DNA of 11,626 nucleotides, from positions 1-11,626 of the forward strand of contig JAHEZR010000022.1 in assembly GCA_023251005.1 (NCBI GenBank), given 5' to 3'. The notes beneath the pieces were generated by a model. That model made no database searches and had not been told where the DNA came from. It saw only the letters and a program-made list of their open reading frames with translations. Below, piece after piece: positions 1-5,673 of this stretch; the first letter of the stretch is position 1; each line of letters starts with the position of its first letter. A program made the position numbers and the translations under genes. This stretch comes from Ignavibacteriota bacterium. Its GTDB lineage: Bacteria; Bacteroidota; UBA10030; JAHEZR01.

Positions 1-1933
1 GAACGAGGAGCGCAACCTGATTTCCGTCCATGACTGCCTTGAATGCCGCGCGAACGGCAACCTCTGTCTTTCCGAAACCAACGTCTCCGCAGACAAGGCG
101 GTCCATCGGATGTCCTTTCTCCATGTCTTCCTTTACCTCAAGTGTCGCGCGGGCCTGATCCGGTGTGTCTTCATAGATGAACGAGGCCTCAAGCTCCTTT
201 TGCCAGTGTGTGTCCTGTGAGAAAGCAACGCCGCTCTCCTTTTTCCGCGCAGCATAGAGAGTGATGAGATCACGAGCGATGTCCTTGATGCGTTTCTTCG
301 CACGGTCCTTCAGTCGGTCCCATTCGCCAGTACCTAGGCGAGTGAGTTTGGGCACGTATCCTTCCTTCGACGAGTATTTCTGGATCCTGTTGACATAATT
401 GAGATTGACGTAGAGGACATCGTTTTCGGCGTACGTCACCTTTACGGCCTCTTGTTCAACGACACCCACTTTGATTTTTTCAAGGCCTGCGAACTGACCG
501 ATGCCGAAATCCACGTGCACAACGTAATCACCACGCTTCAGCGACTGCAATTCTCGCAACGAAAAACCTTTGAAGGCATGTCGTTTCCCGTTTCCCCGGC
601 GCCGACCGCGACCGAAAATTTCATGTTCTGTGTAGACAGCGATGCGGGCAGACGGAAAGATGAAGCCCTGGTGGATAGATTCAGTTAACAGTTGATAGTT
701 GATGGTTGAGAGTTGAGCGTCGGAGTGCGAGACTTCAGTCTCGAATACTAAGCTAGAAGCCGACACTTTGGTGTCGAACACCGACATCCCCTCGCGGGGC
801 ACGGGGGGTGTATCAGGACGAGTCTCGATCTCCTCAATGAGTTCCTGCAATCGATCTGCGAGAGGCTGAGTGTCACAAAGAAGATAGATGGCATAACCCT
901 GGCTTGCGAGGGATTGGAGATTTGAGTAAAGAGAGTTCACGCTGCCGTTAAATGCGGGTTGAGAAACACAGCCGAGGTTGATTTGGGATTTGTGATTTGT
1001 GATTTCGGATTTGATTTGTGTACTGAGGATTCTTGAAAATCGAGTGGTGGCTTTCTCGATCGCATCCCAGGTGAAAACGTGATCATCGGAGCCGGGTCCA
1101 GCTTCGTGAATCTCGCGCTCGATCAACGTGGGATCGTCGAGGAGAATAACAGCGCCCGGGCCAAGATAATCGAAGAGGGAGTAACTGTGGCCATCTCTTT
1201 TGGCTCCATCACCAGATTGTTCCCCTGCGGCAAGTAAGTTGGGGACAAGCTGAACAACCTGGAGCTCCTTGATCGACCGCTGAGAGAGGACGTCGAACTC
1301 GCGGATGGACTCGACAGTGTTCCCCCAGAATTCGAGTCGGATGGGGTTTTCACCGACGAAGGGAAAGACATCGACGATGCCACCGCGGACGGCGAAGTCT
1401 CCGTAGCCCTCGACGAAATCTTTTTTCTCAAATCCAATTGTCTCAAGGTTGCTGAGGAAGCTTTCAAAAGTAATTTCCTTGTCGACTTCAATCTCGATGG
1501 CGTGCTCACTGAAGCTCTCTGGGATTGGGAGCTTCTCGAGTAGTGCAAGGGGATGTGTAACGACTGCACCACCGTCTTCTCTCGCCAGGGCACCGAGCGT
1601 CTCAATTTGAGAGATAGAAACGGTTGGCGAGACTGCAGCAACTCGATGCGTGTGTTCGCTTGAAAAGTACCTCACAGCAGCAGAGCCGATGAGAAGCTCG
1701 AGATCATCTCTCATCGTCGCGGCTCTATCAGCGTCCGAGGCCACAAGAACCAACTGCGCCGACGACTCTGTCTCCGAAGCTTTTTCATACACCGCTGCCG
1801 CCACAAACGCCAGAAGCGATCCCGCCACACCGTGAAGAATAAGCGGCGACTCCTTATCGAGTGCGGCAAGCTGAAACCGCAGCTTCTCAAAAGCCTCCGT
1901 CCGAAAGATCTTCTGTTTGAGCTTCTCAATCAT
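1..1933 (-). CDS. mfd: Transcription-repair coupling factor Mfd, N-terminal two thirds (3' end outside window)
   Basis: Mfd is an ATP-driven DNA translocase that removes RNA polymerase stalled at lesions and recruits UvrA for nucleotide excision repair. The open frame runs without a stop from ATG at 1933 to the window edge, about 644 codons. Visible parts in order: UvrB-like N-terminal module with RGGIVDVFP near residues 195-205; a poorly conserved middle; the RNA-polymerase-interacting segment (RGDYVVHVDFGIGQF, about residues 466-480); then TPDQARATLEVKEDM and the Walker A motif GDVGFGKTE near residues 612-620. The rest of the helicase and the C-terminal domain are missing only because the window ends. 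AGGA lies nine bases before the ATG. The middle carries in-frame repeats (residues about 307-318 and 379-417), listed separately; by position these fall in or next to the domain equivalent to E. coli Mfd D3. Distance to the RNA-polymerase segment is close to that in E. coli, so the repeats may replace rather than lengthen native sequence. Confidence 0.96.
   Translation of the reverse strand, partial: MIEKLKQKIFRTEAFEKLRFQLAALDKESPLILHGVAGSLLAFVAAAVYEKASETESSAQLVLVASDADRAATMRDDLELLIGSAAVRYFSSEHTHRVAAVSPTVSISQIETLGALAREDGGAVVTHPLALLEKLPIPESFSEHAIEIEVDKEITFESFLSNLETIGFEKKDFVEGYGDFAVRGGIVDVFPFVGENPIRLEFWGNTVESIREFDVLSQRSIKELQVVQLVPNLLAAGEQSGDGAKRDGHSYSLFDYLGPGAVILLDDPTLIEREIHEAGPGSDDHVFTWDAIEKATTRFSRILSTQIKSEITNHKSQINLGCVSQPAFNGSVNSLYSNLQSLASQGYAIYLLCDTQPLADRLQELIEEIETRPDTPPVPREGMSVFDTKVSASSLVFETEVSHSDAQLSTINYQLLTESIHQGFIFPSARIAVYTEHEIFGRGRRRGNGKRHAFKGFSLRELQSLKRGDYVVHVDFGIGQFAGLEKIKVGVVEQEAVKVTYAENDVLYVNLNYVNRIQKYSSKEGYVPKLTRLGTGEWDRLKDRAKKRIKDIARDLITLYAARKKESGVAFSQDTHWQKELEASFIYEDTPDQARATLEVKEDMEKGHPMDRLVCGDVGFGKTEVAVRAAFKAVMDGNQVALLV
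683..717. repeat. Tandem heptamer array, 5 x 7 bp (consensus RGTTGAN), inside mfd
   Basis: Five consecutive 7-bp units read AGTTAAC, AGTTGAT, AGTTGAT, GGTTGAG, AGTTGAG on the plus strand. The array lies in frame in mfd at about residues 406-417, directly beside the palindrome cluster at 728-799. Short tandem heptamers of this style resemble the STRR sequences known from cyanobacteria; a shared origin is not implied. Confidence 0.85.
728..799. repeat. Cluster of short palindromes inside mfd
   Basis: Three small hairpin sequences lie in 72 bp. CGAGACTTCAGTCTCG at 728-743 has 7-bp arms. CGACACTTTGGTGTCG at 761-776 has 6-bp arms. CCCCTCGCGGGG at 788-799 has 4-bp arms. A nested dyad GGTGTCGAACACC (770-782) overlaps the second. 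All are translated in frame as part of Mfd (about residues 379-402, including VFDTKVSAS). Simple palindromic words next to a heptamer array suggest small mobile or slippage-derived repeats tolerated in a variable linker. Confidence 0.8.
980..1014. repeat. Tandem heptamer array, 5 x 7 bp (consensus GATTTGN), inside mfd
   Basis: Five consecutive units read GATTTGG, GATTTGT, GATTTGT, GATTTCG, GATTTGA on the plus strand. The array is in frame in mfd, encoding roughly residues 307-318 (KSEITNHKSQIN) between the UvrB-like module and the next domain. It has the same unit length and copy number as the array at 683-717, but a different unit. Confidence 0.85.
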
Positions 1934-1937
1934 TTCC

Positions 1938-1965
1938 TTGAATCCTGAATCATAAATCCTATATC
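1938..1965. repeat. Tandem heptamer array, 4 x 7 bp, covering the mfd ribosome-binding region
   Basis: Read on the minus strand, four units GATATAG, GATTTAT, GATTCAG, GATTCAA run up to five bases before the mfd ATG. The AGGA that best serves as the mfd ribosome binding site is formed within the array, at the junction of the last two units. The unit is a relative of the GATTTGN array found inside the gene. Confidence 0.75.
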
Positions 1966-2048
1966 CACACAGCCATTCCCTAGGCCAAAAACACCTCGCC
2001 CCTGCCACGCAAGCAAAGAGAACTTGTGCAGCAAGGGTTTTGCGTAAT

Positions 2049-2078
2049 GAAGATAGTGAAAACCTAGGGCAAGGTCAA
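2049..2078 (-). promoter_or_regulatory. Putative mfd promoter (TTG-N20-TATCTTC)
   Basis: On the minus strand TTG (2076-2078), a 20-base spacer and TATCTTC (2049-2055) match the pattern seen at other genes here. The likely start of transcription would be near 2042, giving mfd a leader of about 110 bases. It lies about 40 bases after the stop of the preceding gene. The -7 element matches only four of six fixed positions of TAnnTTTG. Confidence 0.5.
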
Positions 2079-2115
2079 GAAGTGAGCGGACTTCTTCGCG
2101 CAGAACAACAGACTC

Positions 2116-2679
2116 TCAAAACCCGATTGCCTTCTTGTAACAGTAATCAAATAACAATTGCCATTCAGTCTGTTGGATCTGTCTACAGAGATCTTCGCCC
2201 GAGGCGCGGCCCGTCACGCACGCCTCGCAGACATCGACAAAGGCAAGGGGATCCCAACGCGATTGCTTCACAAGGAAGAATGTTGAGCTGTCAGGCTTGA
2301 GGTTGTTAACCAAATTCTTGGCCTTGCTGTGAAGAGCTGCAAAGATGGGATGTTCACCGACTCGTCGGAACCAGTACTTGCTGTTTGAGAAGTCTCTTTC
2401 TCTTCGATGCATGATCGCGTGCCAGTATGCTGCTTCTTTCGTCTCGAGCTGTTGAGCAATGTGGTGGCACTCCTCAAGGTAATCGTAGAGCAGCCAGAGC
2501 CCAGCCAAACAGAGATGCGCTGCTGTCTTATCAGCAATTTGCTGTGGGGCAAAACCTTTTTCAATGGTTAGGGACTTAAGGACCGGTTTAATGCTTTTTT
2601 CCGGCGTGCCCGAATCGAGCGGCGTGAGCCTATATTGCTGCAGGAGATTGGAGAAAAAAGGAGTGTATCCCTTACTCAC
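2116..2679 (-). CDS. Conserved protein of unknown function (YWHAIMHRR / YWFRRVG family)
   Basis: The product has 187 residues, is soluble by eye, and has no signal peptide or membrane segment. Its most striking stretch is residues 85-110, with YWHAIMHRRERDF followed by SNSKYWFRRVG; this His/Arg/Trp-rich block looks strongly constrained. I recall it from unannotated bacterial proteins, but I cannot name a domain or function. A hydrophobic helix AGLWLLYDYLEECHHIAQ (59-76) precedes it, and Cys residues cluster at 151-165. The start is GTG at 2679, with AGGA six bases upstream. The gene follows the methyltransferase after only 40 bases on the same strand, so the two are probably co-transcribed. 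No function is proposed. Confidence 0.85.
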   Translation of the reverse strand: MSKGYTPFFSNLLQQYRLTPLDSGTPEKSIKPVLKSLTIEKGFAPQQIADKTAAHLCLAGLWLLYDYLEECHHIAQQLETKEAAYWHAIMHRRERDFSNSKYWFRRVGEHPIFAALHSKAKNLVNNLKPDSSTFFLVKQSRWDPLAFVDVCEACVTGRASGEDLCRQIQQTEWQLLFDYCYKKAIGF

Positions 2680-2719
2680 GGCAAATCCTGCTTCAGATGC
2701 CTCGAATCAAGTTTGGTGG

Positions 2720-3403
2720 TCACTGTTTTATGCCGCCAAATAGAGTGATGGGTCCATATTTCCAGAAACATTCAGGCTGCGAAAAGCCTGCCGCTGCAAG
2801 TGCAGAGAATTCCTCGTGCAGCGAAAAGTATCGGTCTTCCTCTGCCCAGTCGGCGAAGTGCTTCTGTACCTCTTCCTCTGTCATGCCGTTACTTTTCATA
2901 AAGCCTCCCCAGAACCTGTAAGTGGCATCCTTCACACGCTTCTCTGTACTCATTGTCGCGTCACCGTTAAAAAATATTCCGGGCTTGCGCAACGCCCGAA
3001 AGATCCGCGAATAAATTTCTGTTTTCCCCTGAAGCTCCTTAATGTGGTGCAATGCCAAAGATGCAACGACCGCATCGCATTCCGGCAGTGGCTCCCCAAA
3101 GGACTTTTCTAATAGCCGAACTCGATTCTTATACTTCGAGAGTCGCTGTTCAGCCACCGCAAGCATCTTCGGATCAGCATCCCAGATTTCGATCCTTGCA
3201 CCCGAATACCTCTCTGCCAGGGCATAAGCGAGTGACCCGGTTCCCCCACCGAGGTCTATCATGCGGCCGTCCGGTGGAAGGACTGTTGCGAGCAATTCCA
3301 CCTGCATGGCATGCATGGCCTCGTATCCGGGAATAAACATGCGGATGATTCGGTCGTACTCACTCGCGGGCAACTGGAGGTGTGTTTCAACAGAGTGCGG
3401 CAT
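2720..3403 (-). CDS. Class I SAM-dependent methyltransferase
   Basis: The 227-residue protein has a single Rossmann-type methyltransferase domain of the Methyltransf_25/12 kind. Motif I is MIDLGGGTGS (residues 48-57), the acidic residue at the end of strand 2 is in IEIWDAD (71-77), and motif IV is DAVVASLALHH (110-120), followed by the usual loop and helix (KTEIYSRIFRALRKPGIFF). The C-terminal part (about 140-227, rich in Trp and Phe) probably forms the substrate lid. Nothing in the sequence reveals the acceptor. The ATG at 3403 has no convincing ribosome binding site and lies three bases after the stop of a 27-codon remnant ORF, so it may depend on translational coupling. The unknown-function gene follows 40 bases downstream. 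Confidence 0.9.
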   Translation of the reverse strand: MPHSVETHLQLPASEYDRIIRMFIPGYEAMHAMQVELLATVLPPDGRMIDLGGGTGSLAYALAERYSGARIEIWDADPKMLAVAEQRLSKYKNRVRLLEKSFGEPLPECDAVVASLALHHIKELQGKTEIYSRIFRALRKPGIFFNGDATMSTEKRVKDATYRFWGGFMKSNGMTEEEVQKHFADWAEEDRYFSLHEEFSALAAAGFSQPECFWKYGPITLFGGIKQ

Positions 3404-3406
3404 AGG

Positions 3407-3490
3407 TCAGGGAATGTTCATAATCACCCAGGCGTTGCCTTCGTCGCCGGGTTCGAGCTTTGCTTTGAACTCCATCCTTTGTCGCTTCAT
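3407..3490 (-). pseudogene. N-terminal remnant of a DUF1905-like protein (27 codons)
   Basis: A short frame begins with MKRQRMEFKAKLEPGDEGNA and ends NIP then TGA. The MEFKAKLE...AWV...IP pattern resembles the first beta strands of DUF1905 proteins, which are normally about 80-180 residues. It has a good ribosome binding site (GAGGT six bases before ATG) and lies 28 bases after the VOC gene. The rest of the domain is absent, and the methyltransferase ATG starts three bases later. I read it as a truncated gene whose translation may now feed the next gene. The family assignment rests on about 20 residues and is tentative. Confidence 0.45.
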
Positions 3491-3518
3491 CGATTTACCT
3501 CGCCCTGCTGTTCATAGT

Positions 3519-3881
3519 TTAATGCGGCGAAGAGAGAATAAATTCGTTTCCATCGACATCGGCAAAGATCGCATAAGTGCCCCAGGGTTGTTTCGTGGGA
3601 CCTTCGCTGAACTTCACGCCTCGCTTCTTGTACTCGGCGTAGGTCGCCTCGACGTTTTGACAAGCAAAGGAAAGGTTTGGACAGTTGATGGGCATCTCGG
3701 GTGAAGGCGGAAAAAGCACTAGCTTTGTTTCTCCTCCCGGTGGCTGAACCTCGAGCCATCGCACACCTTCGCCGAAAGGCACATCGCTGGTTTTCTTGAA
3801 ACCGAGCACGTTGGTGTAAAAGTCCAGCGCCTTGTCCTGGTCTTTCACCGGAATGCTGACGAATTTGACGTGAGTGATCAT
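3519..3881 (-). CDS. VOC / glyoxalase-bleomycin resistance family protein
   Basis: A 120-residue protein with the two-module beta-alpha-beta-beta-beta fold of the vicinal oxygen chelate superfamily. The first module shows HVKFVSIPVKDQDKALDFYT then NVLGFK and RWLEVQPPGG (residues 4-50). The second shows NLSFACQNVEATYAEYKKRG through GTYAIFADVDGNEFIL (69-116), where the C-terminal Glu is the usual metal ligand. Substrate cannot be told from sequence; members include lyases, dioxygenases and antibiotic-binding proteins. I chose ATG 3881 because GAGG sits six bases upstream; an in-frame TTG at 3899 has no such support. It leads the unit VOC, DUF1905 remnant, methyltransferase, unknown gene. Confidence 0.9.
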   Translation of the reverse strand: MITHVKFVSIPVKDQDKALDFYTNVLGFKKTSDVPFGEGVRWLEVQPPGGETKLVLFPPSPEMPINCPNLSFACQNVEATYAEYKKRGVKFSEGPTKQPWGTYAIFADVDGNEFILSSPH

Positions 3882-3923
3882 GGCGGGCCTCGAGGGCAAT
3901 GAGAACTGGTCGGTTAAACGAAG

Positions 3924-3954
3924 GGAATGTAATTGAAATCTCAGAGGTTTGCAA
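3924..3954 (-). promoter_or_regulatory. Putative promoter of the VOC-methyltransferase unit (TTG-N20-TACATTCC)
   Basis: On the minus strand TTG (3952-3954), exactly 20 bases, then TACATTCC (3924-3931). The predicted start near 3917 leaves a leader of about 36 bases before ATG 3881. It sits between the terminator of the gene upstream (3990-4019) and the VOC gene, where a promoter is required. Confidence 0.55.
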
Positions 3955-3989
3955 GTGGGAACAGATCATGGAACCGAGGAAAGGCGAAG

Positions 3990-4019
3990 AAAAAAGCCGC
4001 TCCGGACGACCAGAGCGGC
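3990..4019 (-). terminator. Rho-independent terminator after the secreted lipocalin-like gene
   Basis: On the minus strand GCCGCTC and GAGCGGC form a perfect 7-bp GC-rich stem with a 10-base loop, followed at once by six T. It begins about 40 bases after the stop of the gene at 4061-4561 and isolates it from the VOC unit. Confidence 0.9.
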
Positions 4020-4060
4020 CTTGCTGCTTTGAGTGTACTTAGCGTACTCCGCGATAGAGC

Positions 4061-4561
4061 TTATTTGACTCGCTCGAAGGTCATCACGACGGGGTTCTCT
4101 TTTCCCTTCGCAAGCAAAACCCATTCCTGAGAAAAGTGATCGGCGTCCTTGAAGGTGAAGGTAAGCTTGTGCATATGGGCATCGTCCTTCGTCTTTAGAT
4201 TCGTTGCGTCCACGAACTTGAAGACGAGCTTGTTCTCATCCTTACTGCTTCTGTCGAGTCGCATGCGGGGTTGGTTGCCCAACGAGCAGTAATGAGTCAT
4301 CATCACCTTGTCGTTATCGCTATGGTAGATCGTCACCATGCTCCCTTCTTGTTCTCCCGTATCGAGAGTTTCCATCAAGGAATTATCGGCCGAGACGAGC
4401 TTGTAGGAAACCGTGATGGGCTTTCCACCCGGATCTGTCCCTTTCCACGTCCCAACGAGTGCTTTAAGTTTATCGAGTCCACCTTTCTCTGCCGGTGGAT
4501 TTGCCGCGACGATTGATACCACCGTAAACAAGACGATCGAGACGAGCATGAAGCGTTTCAT
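4061..4561 (-). CDS. Secreted lipocalin-like / DUF1579-like protein
   Basis: A 166-residue protein with a typical signal peptide (MKR, hydrophobic run to about residue 19, likely cleavage around VAA/NPP at 20-21) and no lipobox Cys, so it is predicted to be released into the periplasm. The mature part starts with LDKLKALVGTWKGTDPGG (residues 29-46), the GTW opening common in DUF1579 and related calycin-like beta barrels. Alternating strands follow, ending QEWVLLAKGK...MTFERVK. Such proteins may bind a small ligand; none is indicated. The ribosome binding site AAAGGAGG lies six bases before ATG 4561. It has its own promoter and terminator, so it is a single-gene unit. The family assignment is by general pattern only. 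Confidence 0.75.
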   Translation of the reverse strand: MKRFMLVSIVLFTVVSIVAANPPAEKGGLDKLKALVGTWKGTDPGGKPITVSYKLVSADNSLMETLDTGEQEGSMVTIYHSDNDKVMMTHYCSLGNQPRMRLDRSSKDENKLVFKFVDATNLKTKDDAHMHKLTFTFKDADHFSQEWVLLAKGKENPVVMTFERVK

Positions 4562-4583
4562 CTTGTACCTCCTTTTTATGGTT

Positions 4584-4614
4584 GAAAAATACGAACATGT
4601 ACGAATAAATGCAA
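4584..4614 (-). promoter_or_regulatory. Putative promoter with spacer dyad for the lipocalin-like gene (TTG-N20-TATTTTTC)
   Basis: On the minus strand TTG (4612-4614), 20 bases, then TATTTTTC (4584-4591), matching five of six fixed positions of TAnnTTTG. The predicted start near 4577 is just upstream of the AAAGGAGG site. The spacer holds CGAACATGTACG (4592-4603), a dyad with five of six pairs, and a direct repeat TACGAA-CATG-TACGAA (4590-4605). This placement would suit an operator. Confidence 0.5.
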
Positions 4615-4785
4615 TTCTCTCAGATGCAAATGCAGCTTGGCTGGTGGTGGTAATGGGAGTCCTTGCGTCCTATTCTGATTTGGGAACTTCTGGTCGCCGT
4701 TCCAGCGGTGTTCCGCGAAACACTCGCAGTGCACATCTGCGTTATGTTCTGAAGAACAAGCATGTTATAAAACGTCTCTTTTCTC

Positions 4786-4822
4786 CCCCTCTCACATCCC
4801 GCTTGATAGCCCACGAGAGGGG
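4786..4822. repeat. Inverted repeat after alkD
   Basis: CCCCTCTC (4786-4793) and GAGAGGGG (4815-4822) form a perfect 8-bp stem around a 21-base loop, starting about 26 bases past the alkD stop. It could end alkD transcription, but neither side is followed directly by a T run, so I do not call it a terminator. Between it and the lipocalin-like promoter I see no gene. Confidence 0.45.
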
Positions 4823-4848
4823 AACTTAGAGCACACCGTTCTGGCCTC

Positions 4849-5586
4849 TCACGATGCTCGTTTCTTCTTTTTCGTCAGCCTCCGCTGCACCGCTTCACTC
4901 GTGAGTTCACGGAGTGCATCTGCAGCAATCCATTTTGCGCTGGGCGAATCCAACTTCTGAATTTCCTTTGCGGTTTCGATCGCTTTCTTGTTCAAGTTAA
5001 GATTCCGTTTCCCGATTTGCCGCAGTGCCCAGTTCACGGCCTTCTTCACGAAGTTCCGCTCATCGATTGCTTCTCGCTTGATGATGGGAAGAAGCGAAAG
5101 AAATCGCCTGTCCTCAGCTTCCTTGTCGTGAACTGCTAACTCCGCTATGAGCGAGAATGCTGCCCTCTTCACGAATTCTTCCCCGCCAGATCCCGACTTG
5201 TCGGGACGGCCTGGCTTTCTACGGCTCCACTCCACGGCTTTTTTCCAAACAAAAGGAGTTCTATCAAAGAGATTTCCACAGCACCCATCACACACAGCCC
5301 AGTTGTCAAAATCTCTTACCCACCGTTCCATCTGCTTTTCAGTTACTCTCAATGGCTCATCTACGAATGCTGCGAGGATACGAGCCTCAAGCACACGCGA
5401 CGACCAAAGTCCTTGCGCAAGCTCGTGATCCTTCCCGATCCCGCGGGCAATCTTTCTTAGAACGGGTACAGAAATCCCATAGGCTTTAGCGCTTCGAATT
5501 CCAAACCGCGCCATCCCTTCGACGGCCTTCGGGTCAGCAAGAGATCTTAAGCGTCTAAGAACGGACTTGAGTTGGGTGGCGGACAT
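4849..5586 (-). CDS. DNA alkylation repair protein, AlkD-like (HEAT-repeat glycosylase family)
   Basis: The 245-residue protein matches the AlkC/AlkD-type DNA alkylation repair family, which excises alkylated purines using stacked HEAT-like helices. Visible hallmarks are FGIRSAKAYGISVPVLRKIA (residues 28-47), LWSSRVLEARILAAF (60-74), the DFDNWAVCDGCC block (92-103) carrying a Trp and an Asp in the active-site region, and FVKKAVNWALRQIGKRN (179-195), the most diagnostic stretch. The C-terminus is Lys/Arg rich (KKKKRAS). Residues 124-135 (KPGRPDKSGSGG) interrupt a segment normally short in this family, and are encoded by a hairpin repeat. The ATG at 5586 has no clear ribosome binding site. The radical SAM gene ends 87 bases upstream on the same strand, and no separate promoter is evident, so the two may be co-transcribed. 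Confidence 0.9.
   Translation of the reverse strand: MSATQLKSVLRRLRSLADPKAVEGMARFGIRSAKAYGISVPVLRKIARGIGKDHELAQGLWSSRVLEARILAAFVDEPLRVTEKQMERWVRDFDNWAVCDGCCGNLFDRTPFVWKKAVEWSRRKPGRPDKSGSGGEEFVKRAAFSLIAELAVHDKEAEDRRFLSLLPIIKREAIDERNFVKKAVNWALRQIGKRNLNLNKKAIETAKEIQKLDSPSAKWIAADALRELTSEAVQRRLTKKKKRAS
5185..5215. repeat. Hairpin repeat inserted in frame in alkD
   Basis: TCCCGACTTGTCGGGA (5191-5206) is a perfect palindrome with 7-bp arms and a TT loop. Outer arms GCCAG (5185-5189) and CTGGC (5211-5215) extend the stem across an asymmetric bulge, giving a 31-base element. It encodes about ten residues (GRPDKSGSGG) within a Gly/Pro/Lys-rich loop of the AlkD-like protein. Confidence 0.8.
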
Positions 5587-5673
5587 TGCATCAGATTTTT
5601 CTGTAGATCGAGAAAAGAAAAACGCACTTGACTTGTTCTCTCCACAGTAGGGAAAAATTTCTCAAACCGCGAC

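Noticed and set aside
1123..1641. Long Ser-rich minus-strand open frame
   Set aside because: It lies wholly inside mfd in another frame; the mfd frame has clear family motifs and this one has none.
2077..2096. Terminator after the unknown-function gene (AAGAAGT/ACTTCTT stem)
   Set aside because: The stem is short and AT-rich, there is no T run, and it overlaps the putative mfd promoter.
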